Source: Cercospora beticola | Lineage: Eukaryota > Ascomycota > Dothideomycetes > Mycosphaerellales > Mycosphaerellaceae | Direction: 5' to 3' | Assembly: GCF_033473495.1 (NCBI RefSeq) | Contig: NC_088940.1 | Span: 2,666,001-2,730,000, forward strand | Length of the DNA: 64,000 nt | Part shown: positions 34,401 through 46,043 of the stretch, piece after piece | Layout of the letters: each line of letters starts with the position of its first letter | How positions within the stretch are numbered: position 1 is the stretch's first letter | Translations under genes and position numbers: made by a program | Notes under the pieces: generated by a model | Told to the model about the DNA's origin: nothing | The model's database searches: none | The model's input: the letters and a program-made list of their open reading frames with translations, nothing else

Positions 34401-36729
34401 ATCCTAATTTTAAGATAGGTAAAGAACTATAGATATTAATAGAAACTAGAGATAACTTTTAGAGTTTCCTTTTAGTTTCTTTCTCTCTATATTTCTTTAT
34501 TTTTACTAAGAAATATACTCTATAAGGTTAGTATTCCTTTAGAATAGGAATCTAAGCCTTTAAGTTAGATACCTTATATAGGTTTCTAAGAAGACTCTCT
34601 CTAAAATATATAAGTCTCCTATACTAAAGCTTCTACTATTCTTAGGTCTTTTCTTAGACTTTAAAGATATAGACTTTATTCTCTTATTTTTAATTAAAGT
34701 ATAATATTATAAGCTTCTATAATATATTATTAATCTCCTTAATAAATAGTACTCCTTCTAATAGTTTTATCTAAATAACTAGTTTTCTAGATAACGAAAT
34801 AAGTATAAATTTTAGTAGTTAAATACTATACTACTAGCTAAATTAGCTCTAAGAAATAAGATTTACTCCTAGACTAGGTATAAAGAGAATATTCTTAAGA
34901 ATAATCTATTTTCCTTTTTTCCTACCTATTACTATATTTCCTATATATATAGCTATTAGATAGCTATTTCTAACCTTAATCTACTTTTTCCTCTAAAGAG
35001 GTTTTAGTTCCCTAAAAAGTAATTCTTAGTTAGTTATATATAATAAAGTATAGGAGTTAAGTAGCTATCTTAATAGTATATACTTGCCTTTTACTTCTAT
35101 AGTTAAGTATATAACTTTATTAATATTATTATCCTCTAATAGAGATTAAGATACTTTAGATACTATAGAAGGTTCTATATCTTCTTAGATAGTATATACT
35201 TTCTTAGAAAACTTCTTTAAGGTTTATCTCTTCTTAAGAGATTAGACTTTTAAGTTAAGTTTCTTTACTATTTCTTTTAATACTTCTCTATCTAGTAAAG
35301 ATCTTCTTCTAAATATACTCTCTCTAGGTAGTATTCTTCTCTTCTCTACTCTACTAGCCTATCTTAAGTTAATAGTTCTCTTAGCTTTATTAAGATATAG
35401 ATACTTAGTAATACTTCTAAAATACTCCTCTTTATAGAGATAGTATTTTAGCTTTTTGCTTTAGATCTCTCTTCTTTTAGCAAATATTACTATTTCTTAT
35501 AACTAGTATCTATACTATATTAACTCCTCTACTTTAAGGAGTTAGAGGATTTCTTTAGAGTCTAAGTCCTTCTAAGCTTAGATAGTCTACCTTATACTCT
35601 TATACTTAGCTAGGAGTATAAAGAGTAGATACTTAATCCTTATATTAGGAGTCTTATAGTATAACTCCCTCTAGTTAATCTCTATAATCCTCCTTCTAAG
35701 ATTACTAAGATAGACCTATAATTTCCTAATTATATCTTCTAGTTCTATCTTAAAGGTTATAAATTCTTAGATAATAGCTATTATATATACCTATTAGACT
35801 TTGCTATATTTCCTATATAGCTTTATCTAGATATTATATACTCTTATCTTATCTATTACTTTATTTTAGTTATCTATATAAAGACTTTCTATTAGAATAT
35901 AGATTGCCTTTATATTATCCTTCTACTATTTTAGGCTAAACTCTAAAAAATATAGTGCCTTTCCCTTTACTTAATAAAGCTTTAGATACTTTAGATTTAG
36001 CTAGAGTAAGTACTAATAATCCCTTTAAGTCTAAGATTATCTAGAAGATTTCTTTTTCTCTAAGTATATTCTCCTATAGCTTAAACTATAGTCTCTAGTT
36101 CTCTCTTATTAGGATTAGTATTCTCCTCCTATCTAATTTACTTATTAAATCTATTTCTATAAAATTAAATAAATAAATCTAAACTCTAGAAATATAAGCT
36201 CTTTTAATCTAATTAGTAGCTTCTAGATTTCTACCTTCTCTAGTTACTAAAACTCTTCTCTTTTAGCTAAGGTATCTAAGGACTTTTCTTTCTTATAAAA
36301 GTTAGTTAGGTTCTTAGGTAGAGAACCTCTAAAAGATCTACTTTCTTAGAAAAGTACTACTAGCTAGTTCTAAGGTATTAGTAGTACTTAGTACTTAGGC
36401 CTAGTCTTATCTACTTAGGTACTATAGTCTAAAGCTAATCCTTTCCTCTTTATACTCCTTTAGTATACCTCTCTTTTAAAGTAGAGTATACTTTACTAGA
36501 CTTTTCTCTATCTTACTTACTCTTTAGAGACTTCTAGCTTATAACTAGGATCTTCTAAAGCTTTAAAGTAGTATAGATAGAATATGTCTCTAGTCTCTCT
36601 AGTACTCTTTTCCTACTTCTCTACCTAGTTAATACTATAGGTCCTATAAGAGGTAATACGTATTACTTTAAGGATAAGAAGGCTAACTCTTTCTACTTAG
36701 AGCCTCTCTATAAACTCGGGCTTATAACC
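31474..36729 (-). pseudogene. Copia-I gag-pol remnants
   Basis: Minus-strand coding region of Copia-I with RT and RNase H motifs recognisable near 32.47 and 31.83 kb. It is dense in stop codons and almost devoid of CpG as well as CpA/TpG, unlike the Gypsy element. The last few hundred bases of the element continue on the far side of LINE copy A (26397-25998). Confidence 0.8.
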
Positions 36730-36959
36730 TATCGAATTATATTCTCGTAGGTACTCGTCGGATAGGTATAATATAGTAGAAGTAGAGATAATAAGTAGGA
36801 ACTAACCGAGTTAATTATATTAGTTAGTTATAAGTTATATTTTACTCCTAAGATAGGTATTAGCTAGGTTATATAACCTAGTATTATATAACCTATATTA
36901 CCTAATCCTAATTTCTAAAGTATCTCTTAGAATATCTAACTAGACTATACTTTCTAATA
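36730..36959 (-). repeat. 5' LTR of Copia-I
   Basis: 230 bp; followed by the target duplication AGGAG at 36960-36964 where LINE copy B resumes. Confidence 0.92.
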
Positions 36960-39900
36960 AGGAGTAATATTTGCTTCTCTCTCTAGAATAGCTATTATAA
37001 CTAACTTATATACTTCTATAATACTCCTTAGGGCCTCTCTCTAGATCTTCTTAATAGGTTTAGTAAGGTTCCTATAGTAGCCTTATATACTCTCTAGGTT
37101 AGACTAGACTTAGTAGCTAAAAGTAATAGCTAGTCTTACTACTACTATATAGAGGTACCTTACTTTTTAGAAGAATACTCCCTATATAGACTTATATAGT
37201 CTCTAAAGTAATTATATTTAGTAGGCTCTCTTTTCTACTACTTATTTAATATATAGGCCCTATTTAAGTTTAGTATCTACCTAAACTCTAAGGAGTCTAA
37301 GTAATAGTAGTAGTTCTCTATTAAATCTCTAGATTTAGACTATAGCTTTAAGGTTATACTTCCTACTTCTAGTAAAGTAGATTAGCTAGTATTTCTATAG
37401 TATAAATTCTACTCTATATCTCCTTACCTATTCTTTATATTTCTAGTAGGCTTTCTTAAGTTACCTATAGTTATTCTCTATTAATATACTATATATAAGG
37501 ATATTAGAGTTATCTATAAACCCTATTACTAAAGTAGTCTCTTTATATAGTATTAGGAGTAGAGTAGAGGTAAAGAAGAGGAAGAGAATTAGAGATAGGA
37601 TAGAGCCTTAGGGAATTCCTATATTTTAGAGCCTTAGTTAGTCTATAAATTCTCTAAGCTTTAGGCAGGTAGTCCTATCTTAGAGGAATAATTAGATAAA
37701 GCTAATAGTATAGTCTAGGAAGCCTTTTATTCTAATATTATAAAGTAGCCTCTAGTAGGAGACTTTATTAAATACCTCTAAGATATTAAGGTAGAGTATA
37801 GATACTATAGCTCCTAGCTTAGTTTTCTAGATAGTTTTTACTTACTTAGTAATAAGGTCTAATACTAAGGTAGTAGACCTACTAGGCCTAGTATCTATTT
37901 ATTCTTCTAGAAGGAGCTTCCTTTCTTTAGTCTTCTTAGATATCCTTTTAGTAACTATAGCTTCTAGGGCTTTTACTATTATATTAAGTAGAGTAATAGG
38001 TCTATATACTCCTAGCTTTAAGTAGTCTAGCTTCTATAGTTTCCTAAGTACTACTATTATAGAGTGCTTAAAGGCTTTAGAGTAGTATACTATCCTTAGG
38101 TATATAGTAAAGAGTTTAGCTAGGATTAGGGAAAGTTATTCCCTATACTCTTTAAGTAAGAGGTTTAGTATTTAGTTAGGTCCTAGGGCCTTATTACTAG
38201 GTAGTTTCCTAAGGACTCCTTCTACCTCCTTTAGTTAAACCTTAACCTCTATCTAGAATTAGAGTAGTAGTTAGGTATATTAGATATCGCTTAAGTCTAC
38301 CTCCCTTAGGTCTAGGAAGAAGTATCGTACTAGGATTATAGCTTTCCTCTTATTAGTATCTCTATTATACTCTATATCTTCTAGGCTTAGGAAGTATAGT
38401 AGTTAGTACTCTTAGTTAGCTTCCTCTCTAGCCTATTTAGCTATTTTCTAGATTTTCTTAGAGTCCTCTATAACTTCTTTTATTAGTCTTCTCTAAGCTA
38501 GGTTCTACTCTCTCCTTATAACCTTACTTCTTATATATAATGCCTCTAGGTATAGCTTATAGCTCTATTCTATCTTAGAGTTCCTCTATTCTCTTCTCCT
38601 CCTTTTTACTAGCTTTATAGCCTCCTTATATTCCTAGGTCTATACTATTTTTATATAGCTTAATAGTCTAGCTATTAGAACTATCTCCTCTATAATTCTC
38701 TAGATAGAGGATTATATTCTATAGGCTAGTATATCTAGGTATTCCCTTATATTAAGTAGAAGTTAGTTAAGTTAGTTAGTATTTTAGGCTATAAGGTTCT
38801 AGATTCTATCCTAGTTAGTAGCTTTCTACTACTTTCTCTAGCTTCTTCCTCTTAGTCTCTAGAAGTTAATATAGAGAGTTATCCTAAAAGAGATATAGTT
38901 AGAGCTATATATCTCTTCTAGGAGAGCTTTATATTCTTAGATTAGGTTTTAGAGAGAGAGGCTAATAAAGACTAGGTCTAGTATTTAGTAGCTAGCTATA
39001 TATCTTTCCTATATAATTATTTCTAGCTCTAGAGCTAGCTATAGTTAGGCCTCTATAATTGTTTTAATAAGCTTATCTACTATAGTATATTAGGTTTAGG
39101 TTATATTTCCTCTCTATTCTAAGTAGTAGAGATTAAAGTCTCCTACTACTATATAGCTTACTTTTATGTCCTCTAGAGTTTATAATAGTACTTCTTAGAG
39201 TATAGGGATAGTCCCTTCTTATCTATAGCTTATAGGCTCTAAGGAGTTATAGTAGTTATAAATAGAGATAGTTCCTATAGGTATCTAGACTTAGATAGTT
39301 ACTAGGTCGCTTATATTATAGAAGATTAGTTTCTAGCTATTAGTTCTAACTTTATCTAATACTAGTATTACTACTCTTAGGTTCTACTAGAGTAGGAGAA
39401 CTATAGAGTATTCTTTCTTAGCCTTAGTCCTACTATTTATAGTATTAAGCTATAGTTCTTATAGTACTATTACTATAGCCTCTTCTATAGCTTAGCTATC
39501 TAGTAGTAGAGTTTAGGTAGTATTTAACCTATTAATATTATATTAGTAGATTATTAGAGTTTAGCTACTTATAGGATTCTTAGGATTCTTAGAAAAGAAG
39601 CTTAATTAGGTTAATATCTATATCTTCCTAGAGAGTGCTTATTACCTTTTAGATATCCTTATTCTCCTATATAGAAGGAAAGTAGAGCTTACTTACTTGC
39701 CTCCTACTAGCTATTACTATTACTATAGTACCTAGAGGCCTACCTTTATACTTAATATCCCTCTATAGAGACTTAGCTAGTAGAGCTTTCCTTTTAAGGA
39801 TTAGAGGTTCTATAGTACTATCTTCTTATATTAGGCCTAAAGCTACCTCCTATTACTTTTTAAACTACTCTAAGAATGCTCTTACTTTAGCTTTTATAGT

Positions 39901-41032
39901 AGCTTTATAGCTATATTAGAAGGAGTATACTTTATAGTCTCTCTTATAGTTATAGTATTTAATTTTCTTCTCCTTATAGCTATCTATCCTATACTTCTCT
40001 ATATAGTTTCTATATATTTCTTCTATAGCTTTATAGTAGGTAGTAATATACCTAAAGCTATTATACTTAAGGTATTATATAATCCTCTACTATAGGTAGT
40101 ATAGTTCTACTATATACTATATTAACCTAATAGTAATACCTCTCCTATATATTTCTCTTATAGTCTATCTATCCTATACTACTATTACTACTAATAAGAA
40201 GTTAGTCTCTTCTCTTGCTCTCTAGTTCTTAAGCTAAAAGGCCTTCCTAATTTTAAGCCTATCTAGGAACTAGGTAAAGTTATCTTAGTCGAGCTAGATC
40301 TAGCTATTTATATCCTCTAGCTTCTAGGATATTCTAATACTATATATAATTACCTAGGTACTTAGTATTTCTACCTAGGCTTCTAGGTATATAGCCTTAA
40401 GCTAAGATTAGTCCTTCTCTAGCTTACTTTTCTCTCTTTCTCTATAGAGGATAACTTTAAGGTCTCTACTTAGGAGCTTTTATATAGCCTTAAACTATTA
40501 TACTCCTAGTTTCCTTCTAAGCTCTTTATAGCTTATCTTCTTTACTATCTCTCTTTCTTTTTAGTTTCCTATCCTTACTAAGATAGTTATAGATACCTAA
40601 GGCTAGAGCCTTAGTATTATATATCTAAATTAGGCTATCTAGGCCTATATTTTAGAAGTAGTAGTAGTAGGTATTAGGCAGCTCTAGAGGGTTTTCTAGA
40701 TAGCTTAGAGAGTCTAGGACTCTTCCTAGCGGAGGGCGAAGTAGAGGAGAGCCTATTAGGCCTATTAGAAAAGAAGAAGAGTTAGAGAGAGAGAAAAAGT
40801 TATCTAGATATCGAGGTAACTCTAGATCTATTCTATAAGTATTTTTAGGTTCTTTTAGATTATTAGTTTTAGAGTATTAGTATTAGTAGTTATTTTCTAG
40901 CCTTATTAGCTAGAGAGAGGTAGTTATAAGCGGATTTAGGCCGCCTAGGAGTTAGAGTTATAACCTCCTTCTCCTAGGCTCTCTCCTCTACTCGTAGCGT
41001 TATAGTATCGGTCGGAGAGTATTATTACGTAT

Positions 41033-41054
41033 TAGGAGGCCTCGAGGCCTCCTA
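41033..41054. repeat. 22-bp perfect palindrome in LINE leader (copy B)
   Basis: Same 22-bp palindrome as at 26462-26483, unmutated although surrounding bases differ by transitions. Confidence 0.95.
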
Positions 41055-41132
41055 CCGTCGTCGTCGTCGCCTACTAGAGCGCGTTTATATTTTTATTATC
41101 TTTAATATTACTATTATTAGAATAACTACTAG

Positions 41133-44100
41133 TAACGATAACTATAGAAGAAGTACTTTATCTATAATAAACTAGATTATTAGTTAAGTAATTATATACG
41201 CTAAGAACGTAATAAGATACGAGAATAGTTTACTAAGAATAATTAAGTATACCGCTAGTATCTTCTTAATTATAAAGACGAAGGATTACCTAATAGCGAC
41301 GACGATTCTAACTAATTAGATAGCTAATAATTCCTTATAGAGTTTAGTACTATTATACTAGAGATAGCAAAAATAATACTTTTAGCGCTATTAGATAATT
41401 CTACCTATTATACCTTTACTCTATACGATCTATTTACTAAGCTATCTACTATAGTTCTAATTAAGTAGATCTTTATAGCTAATCGCTATTCGAGCGCTAT
41501 ATTCTAAAGTATCTTACCTAATACCGGAGCCTCTAGCGTATTAACTACTAGAATTAATTAGGTTAAAGCTCTATAGCGATTAAGGCCTAAAATTAAGCTT
41601 AACTAGTCGATATAAGATACTTACTATATTAAATTCGGAGCTAGTAACGCCTTCTTCTTAGAATCTATCGTCGTACTAATACTATTCGGAGATATCTAGT
41701 TCGAGGCTATTCTAACTAATATACCGTTCCTCTAGTATATATAAGATATAGATAAGCTTAATATTATACTTAATAACTAGAAGAACCTACTAATCTAAAG
41801 CGAATATAAAGTTACTATACCTATCGTTTATAAATAGAGTTACTTTTAGCTATTACTCGACGAATATACCTACTTAGCTATATATAACTTCTCTAAGGGC
41901 GAGTTAAGAACGCTATACTACCGATTCGGCTACTTCTCTATTAATAAGCTAGCTGCCGTACTAGACTAAATTAGTACTAAATACGATAAGTATACTCTCT
42001 AGCGTATTACTAAGTACTATAAGTTATACTAATTCTATAGATAAGTACCTAGGTAATTTAAATTTATTCTCTATAACAATAATATTAACTTTAATATAGA
42101 GGTTATCGTTAATATTATATACCTCGGATAGCCTAAACGACTAGTTCTATACGTCGTTAATATAGCTACTACTTTCTAAGCTATACGATTCCTATCTAAT
42201 ATAACTACTAAGATAGTTTAGAATGCCTTATATACCTACTAGATTAATATCTATTAAGGGCTACCGGAACGTATTATCTATAACGCTAGTACTAACTTCT
42301 ATACGGACGAATTCTAGTAGTATATAGCGACTATAGATATTACTACTAAAGAGATACCTATAGAGGTATATAATAGTATTAGTAAGGTCGAACGATACTA
42401 TATACTACTACGACGAGCGTTCGATATTATTAAAGTAGAAACTAACCTTCCGAACGATATAGTATTATAAATAGCTATTAAGGCTATTAATAATACTACT
42501 AGCTCTCGAGGTTTAGTACTAACCTTACTAGTATTCGGTACCTATCTACGACTACTATTAATAAGTACCTCTACGCCGGATATTAAATAACGAGCTTTCG
42601 CTATCTATAAGGCTATAGCTAAACTTAAATGCCTTTAATTAGAACGTTTAATCCGTAATACTCTAAATACTCGTAATAGCTCTAATTTACTCGTAGTAAA
42701 GAAACTACTACTAGGGGATAAGATACTCGTTTAGCGTAAATTAGGTTAATAGACTAGCCCTTACCTACTAAACCGTATTAAGAACGAAGACTATACTATA
42801 GAGTTACCTAGTAGACTAACCCGATTTAGAATTATCTTAGTTAAGCTATACCTAAGTAACGATAACGAGATAGAGGTAGAGGCTTATAACTCCGAATATA
42901 ATTAACTAGAACCTAATAATAACGATAGCGATTACGAGCTAGAACCTCCGATAGTACTATAGAAACGTAGAAGGCTAAAAGAATTAAAGAATAAGCTAAA
43001 ACTAATACTAGTAGAAGCGACTACTATAGTTAATACTAAGGAATATCGTACTATAGACGAATTAATTAAACTAAGAGCTACTAAGGTTATTATAGAACTA
43101 GGCCGTCTATTTAAAGTATTAACTAAGGTAGAGATTAAAGGGCTAATTAACCGAGTTATTATATTTAAACCTTATAACTAATAGAGGTATAGTAACTACC
43201 GACTATTTAAATTACGTATAGTTTATAAGGTTAAGAAACGTAGTAACGGATAACTCTACGAGAAATTAAGGCTTATTATTTAAGGATATAACGACTATAA
43301 TAAGGAAACGATTCTAATATAGTTACCGATAATCTAGCGAGTATTATAGCGAGTAATTATTAGCCTAGCTACGAGTCTAATTAAGCAAGGTTTTACGCTA
43401 GAATTACGCTATATTAGCTAAGCGTATACCTAGTTAACTACTAAACTAAACCGAGTCGTTTTAGTATTATTACCTAAAGAACTAGAACGCGACTACTATA
43501 GAATAATTATAAGAGTCGTCCTACTACTCTATAGACTAGCAGAATTAGGTACCTATTAGTTTAATACGTATAGTAACTACTATAAGGACAAACTCTATAT
43601 AGTAACTAGCTCGTTTAATCTATACTTACTAATTACTACCTCGGAATTACCTAGAACTAGAATTGTCGGAATATAAACCGATAATATACTAATCCTTACT
43701 AACTAAGAGTTCTAGTATATAGAGGCTAAATACCTTATATTTATAAGTAAACCTAAGGAACGACTAATAGCTAATACGCTCTTAACTTTTAATAGATATA
43801 CTATATTACTAGATAACGATAATATCTATATTATACTAAAAGGATAAGATAAATAACTTAGCTTTATTTATAACGTCGATAGCTATATAGTATAACGAGT
43901 ACGAGGTGCTTACCTAGCGTCTATATATTAACTAGAAGCTACTTTTAACCTCTTAGTAGTAGCTTAATTAAAGATACTAACCTCTAATAATATTAAGGCT
44001 CTTAATAAGCGAATCTAATAGCAAATAAATAACCTTAACTATAGATTAATATATAAACTACTAAATCTTAATTTAATAGCGTTATATATTTTCGTTAATA

Positions 44101-44563
44101 GCTTATTCGCTAATAATAAGGACTTCTCGTTATAAATCGGTTACCTAATCGTTATTAGTATAGAGTTAATAGCTACTACTTCCTTTACTCTTATTAGTAA
44201 TATCGTCTATTAGAGCTTAACTAAGAGTAAACGCGTAATATACTTAGTTCTTATATCGGAGATATATACTTTAAGCTATAGTATTAATATAGCGTTTAGT
44301 ATTAATACTACTCTATCTATTATCCTCTAGCGACTAAATAAGCTAGTATTACTATTAATCGTCTATACCGACTTACTCTCGCTTTACGAATATATAGTTA
44401 AGCTAGGTACTACTAAGGAGAAACGCTTAATAATCGATATTATAGTACTAAAGCAGATATATAAAGCTAGAGAAATTTATAAGATACGCTAGATTAATAG
44501 AACTACGAACTCTACTAATACTATAACTAAGATAATACCGAATAAGGCCTTAATAACTCTTAT
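41133..44563 (+). pseudogene. Copia-II pol remnants (integrase, RT, RNase H)
   Basis: The host element resumes after LINE copy B. Reading the plus strand gives a fungal Copia polyprotein: protease/integrase region with a readable core around 42300-42440 (Lys-Glu-Ile-Pro-Ile-Glu-Val-(His)-Asn-Ser-Ile-x-Lys-Val-Glu-Arg-Tyr), RT with Gln/stop-Thr-Asp-(Asp)-x-Leu-Ile-Leu near 43665-43700, and RNase H near 44095-44560 with Ser-Leu-Tyr-Glu and Thr-x-Glu-Lys-Arg-Leu-Ile-Ile-Asp. The frame is cut by stops. The RNase H C-terminus continues past the LINE-tailed insertion at 45646-45720. Confidence 0.85.
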
Positions 44564-44577
44564 TAATTAAGGAACTA

Positions 44578-45631
44578 CCTGCGAAGTCCTATTATATACC
44601 TCTACGCGGTCGTAGATAGAAATAGATAGCTTCGGCTATACTAGCAAAGTGTAGGGCGGCTAGGCACCTATAGAGGTAGGAAGAAGGCGACAAAAAGTCT
44701 AGAATTTCGACCTAGGGAGACTAGAGAGCTCCTAAGAATACGAAGACGACGCTAGCGCGGCATAACTACTATAAGATTCTAATACTCGACTATAGGACAG
44801 CCCTTCTAGGTAGTAAATACTACTATAGGTCTAGAGGCTAGAGTAGTAACCTAGGCTCTAAATAGGCTAAAGAGGAGGAACTAAGTATACCTAAGGGAAG
44901 GCTTTAATAAGAAAGAGCAAGGATAGTAGAAATAGAAGAAAGGAATAGTAGTACCTCTATAGACACTAGGACAATTAGCTACTAGGAGCCTTTTATCTAA
45001 ATAGGAGACTCTAGGGCAGACTAGTCCTCTACTCTAGAGCTCTCTAGAAACCTTAAGTCTAAAGGTAGAGTATCTAATATAAGCTATCTAACTCTATACT
45101 ATACTTAGAGCTGCCTATAAAGATACCTACTACTACTATTCTAGATATTCTATAAAAACTAGAATTTCTCTAGATATAGATTATATAACTAGATACTAAG
45201 GAAGGTTAAAATCTAAGTAGGATTTATATAGGGAGATACCTACTCTAGGAACTAGCAAGAAAGAGTTAGATATAGGATTAATATAGATACTAGTATAGGG
45301 ACAAAGACTATATATATAGGCTAGAGTCCCTAAGCTAGTAGGCAAGAGGATCGGGCTCCTAAGTACTTAGTAATATAAGAAATAACTAAGGAAAACTATA
45401 TTATAAAGGATCTAATAAACTATTAAGATAATATAAATTGTCCTAAGGAGAACTAGAAACTACGGAAGCGGTAGGCTATATAGAGCTTACTATAAAATAT
45501 AAAGATATAAGGGGGTTTTTCTGCCGGAGTACTAGTACGAGGGCTTTTCTACCTACGAAAAATATAGGGCGTGCTGCTTACTCTAGTTAAAAGAGGTAGA
45601 CTAGCGTATAAGAGTTATCTATCTATCTATC
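44578..45631 (+). mobile_element. LINE-tailed non-autonomous element, about 1.05 kb
   Basis: Flanked by a 14-bp target duplication TAATTAAGGAACTA (44564-44577 and 45632-45645) within the Copia-II RNase H region. Its last 60-70 bases (GTGCTGCTTACTCTAG..., Lys/Arg-poor non-coding) and (TATC)n tail match the 3' end of LINE copies A and B, while the rest (44578-45500) does not obviously resemble the LINE and shows no RT motif. This looks like a SINE-like or internally deleted element that uses the LINE machinery through a shared 3' end. A diverged LINE with a different interior is the alternative. Confidence 0.75.
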
Positions 45632-45720
45632 TAATTAAGGAACTATAACATATAGTATCTAAGGATAGGTTAAGAGATAAATTAACTCGGTAAGGCGATT
45701 CGAATTCGGTAAATTAAAGA

Positions 45721-45841
45721 CGATTTAGAATAGAGAAGTAGCCACCGGCTAATTACAAGCCAGAGAAAGGCTATCAACTGTTAGAGGCATTGTTTTATTG
45801 CGTTTTTAGGCGAGTTCATGCGAGAAAAGAGAGATTGCTAG
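45721..45841 (+). other. Copia-II 3' untranslated region with polypurine tract, not RIP-mutated
   Basis: About 120 bp between the RNase H remnant and the right LTR. CpA and TpG dinucleotides are normal here, in sharp contrast to the RIP-mutated bases before it. Purine run at 45820-45834 serves as polypurine tract. Confidence 0.6.
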
Positions 45842-46021
45842 TATCGGTTTGGCCATAGCAGCCACCTCGCATGAACCGGAATCAGCCCTAACTGCCGGTT
45901 CTTCCGTTCCGGCAGTAGTATATAGAGCCAGCTCGTTCGCTACCTTCCATAGAATCAGACATCTTTATTATACCGACTTTGACACTTGATCGAATACTCT
46001 CTGCAGAGGAGCCTACCCACA
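45842..46021 (+). repeat. Right LTR of Copia-II
   Basis: 180-bp partner of 13614-13793; ends in CA and is followed by the duplication AAGTT (46022-46026). Only 22 bp separate its end from the ATG of the secreted-protein gene. Confidence 0.95.
45919..45925 (+). promoter_or_regulatory. TATA box of the Copia-II LTR, candidate promoter for the gene at 46044
   Basis: TATATAG preceded by the GC-rich hairpin CCGGCAGT. It lies 125 bp upstream of the secreted-protein ATG, so transcription started by the LTR would run straight into that gene in sense orientation. Whether it is used is inference. Confidence 0.5.
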
Positions 46022-46043
46022 AAGTTTGAAACCTTTCAAAAAA

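Larger units (their letters stand above)
25768..36959 (-). mobile_element. Second Copia retrotransposon ('Copia-I'), split by LINE copy A
   Basis: Two 230-bp LTRs (25768-25997 and 36730-36959) and target duplication AGGAG (25763-25767 and 36960-36964) inside LINE copy B. The element reads on the minus strand, so 36730-36959 is the 5' LTR. The primer-binding site AGGTTATAAGCCCGAG lies just inside it (36714-36729). The Copia reverse transcriptase active site appears on the minus strand as Leu-Thr-Tyr-Ile-Asp-(Asp)-Ile-Leu near 32465-32490, and the RNase H motif Ile-Glu-Ala-Lys-Tyr-Ile-Ala near 31825-31850. LINE copy A interrupts the 3' part at 26413-31458. Without it the element is about 6.1 kb. 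No frame is intact. Confidence 0.9.
17851..41117 (-). mobile_element. Tad1-like LINE, copy B, split by two insertions
   Basis: A minus-strand non-LTR retrotransposon whose 5' end is near 41090 and whose 3' end, a (TAGA)n tail on the plus strand, is at 17851. A 15-bp target duplication TAGAATAACTACTAG (17836-17850 and 41118-41132) flanks it. It is broken into three pieces: 41117-36960, 25767-25742 and 18731-17851, separated by Copia-I and the Gypsy element. The pieces are collinear with LINE copy A and sum to about 5.06 kb, matching its 5,046 bp. The reverse transcriptase block Gly-Ile-Pro-(Gln)-Gly-Ser-Ile-Leu is readable on the minus strand near 37586-37625. No frame is intact. Confidence 0.9.
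13614..46021 (+). mobile_element. Host Copia retrotransposon ('Copia-II') with six nested insertions
   Basis: One Ty1/Copia element defines the whole island. It is bounded by two 180-bp LTRs (13614-13793 and 45842-46021), with TG at the left LTR start and CA at the right LTR end, and by the 5-bp target duplication AAGTT (13609-13613 and 46022-46026). The coding strand is plus. Subtracting the nested elements and their duplications leaves about 5.7 kb, a normal Copia length. Gag-like remnants lie at the left, integrase, reverse transcriptase and RNase H at 41.1-44.6 kb. A purine-rich tract GCGAGAAAAGAGAGA (45820-45834) precedes the right LTR as a polypurine tract should. All frames are broken by TAG/TAA. 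Direct insertions into it: the small LTR element (14983), the minus-strand LINE (17851-41117) and the LINE-tailed element (44578). Confidence 0.93.

Noticed and set aside
45842..46021. 180-bp direct repeat first read as a duplicated promoter of the secreted-protein gene
   Set aside because: It begins TG, ends CA, is flanked by AAGTT on both outer sides and has a polypurine tract inside, so it is the LTR of Copia-II.
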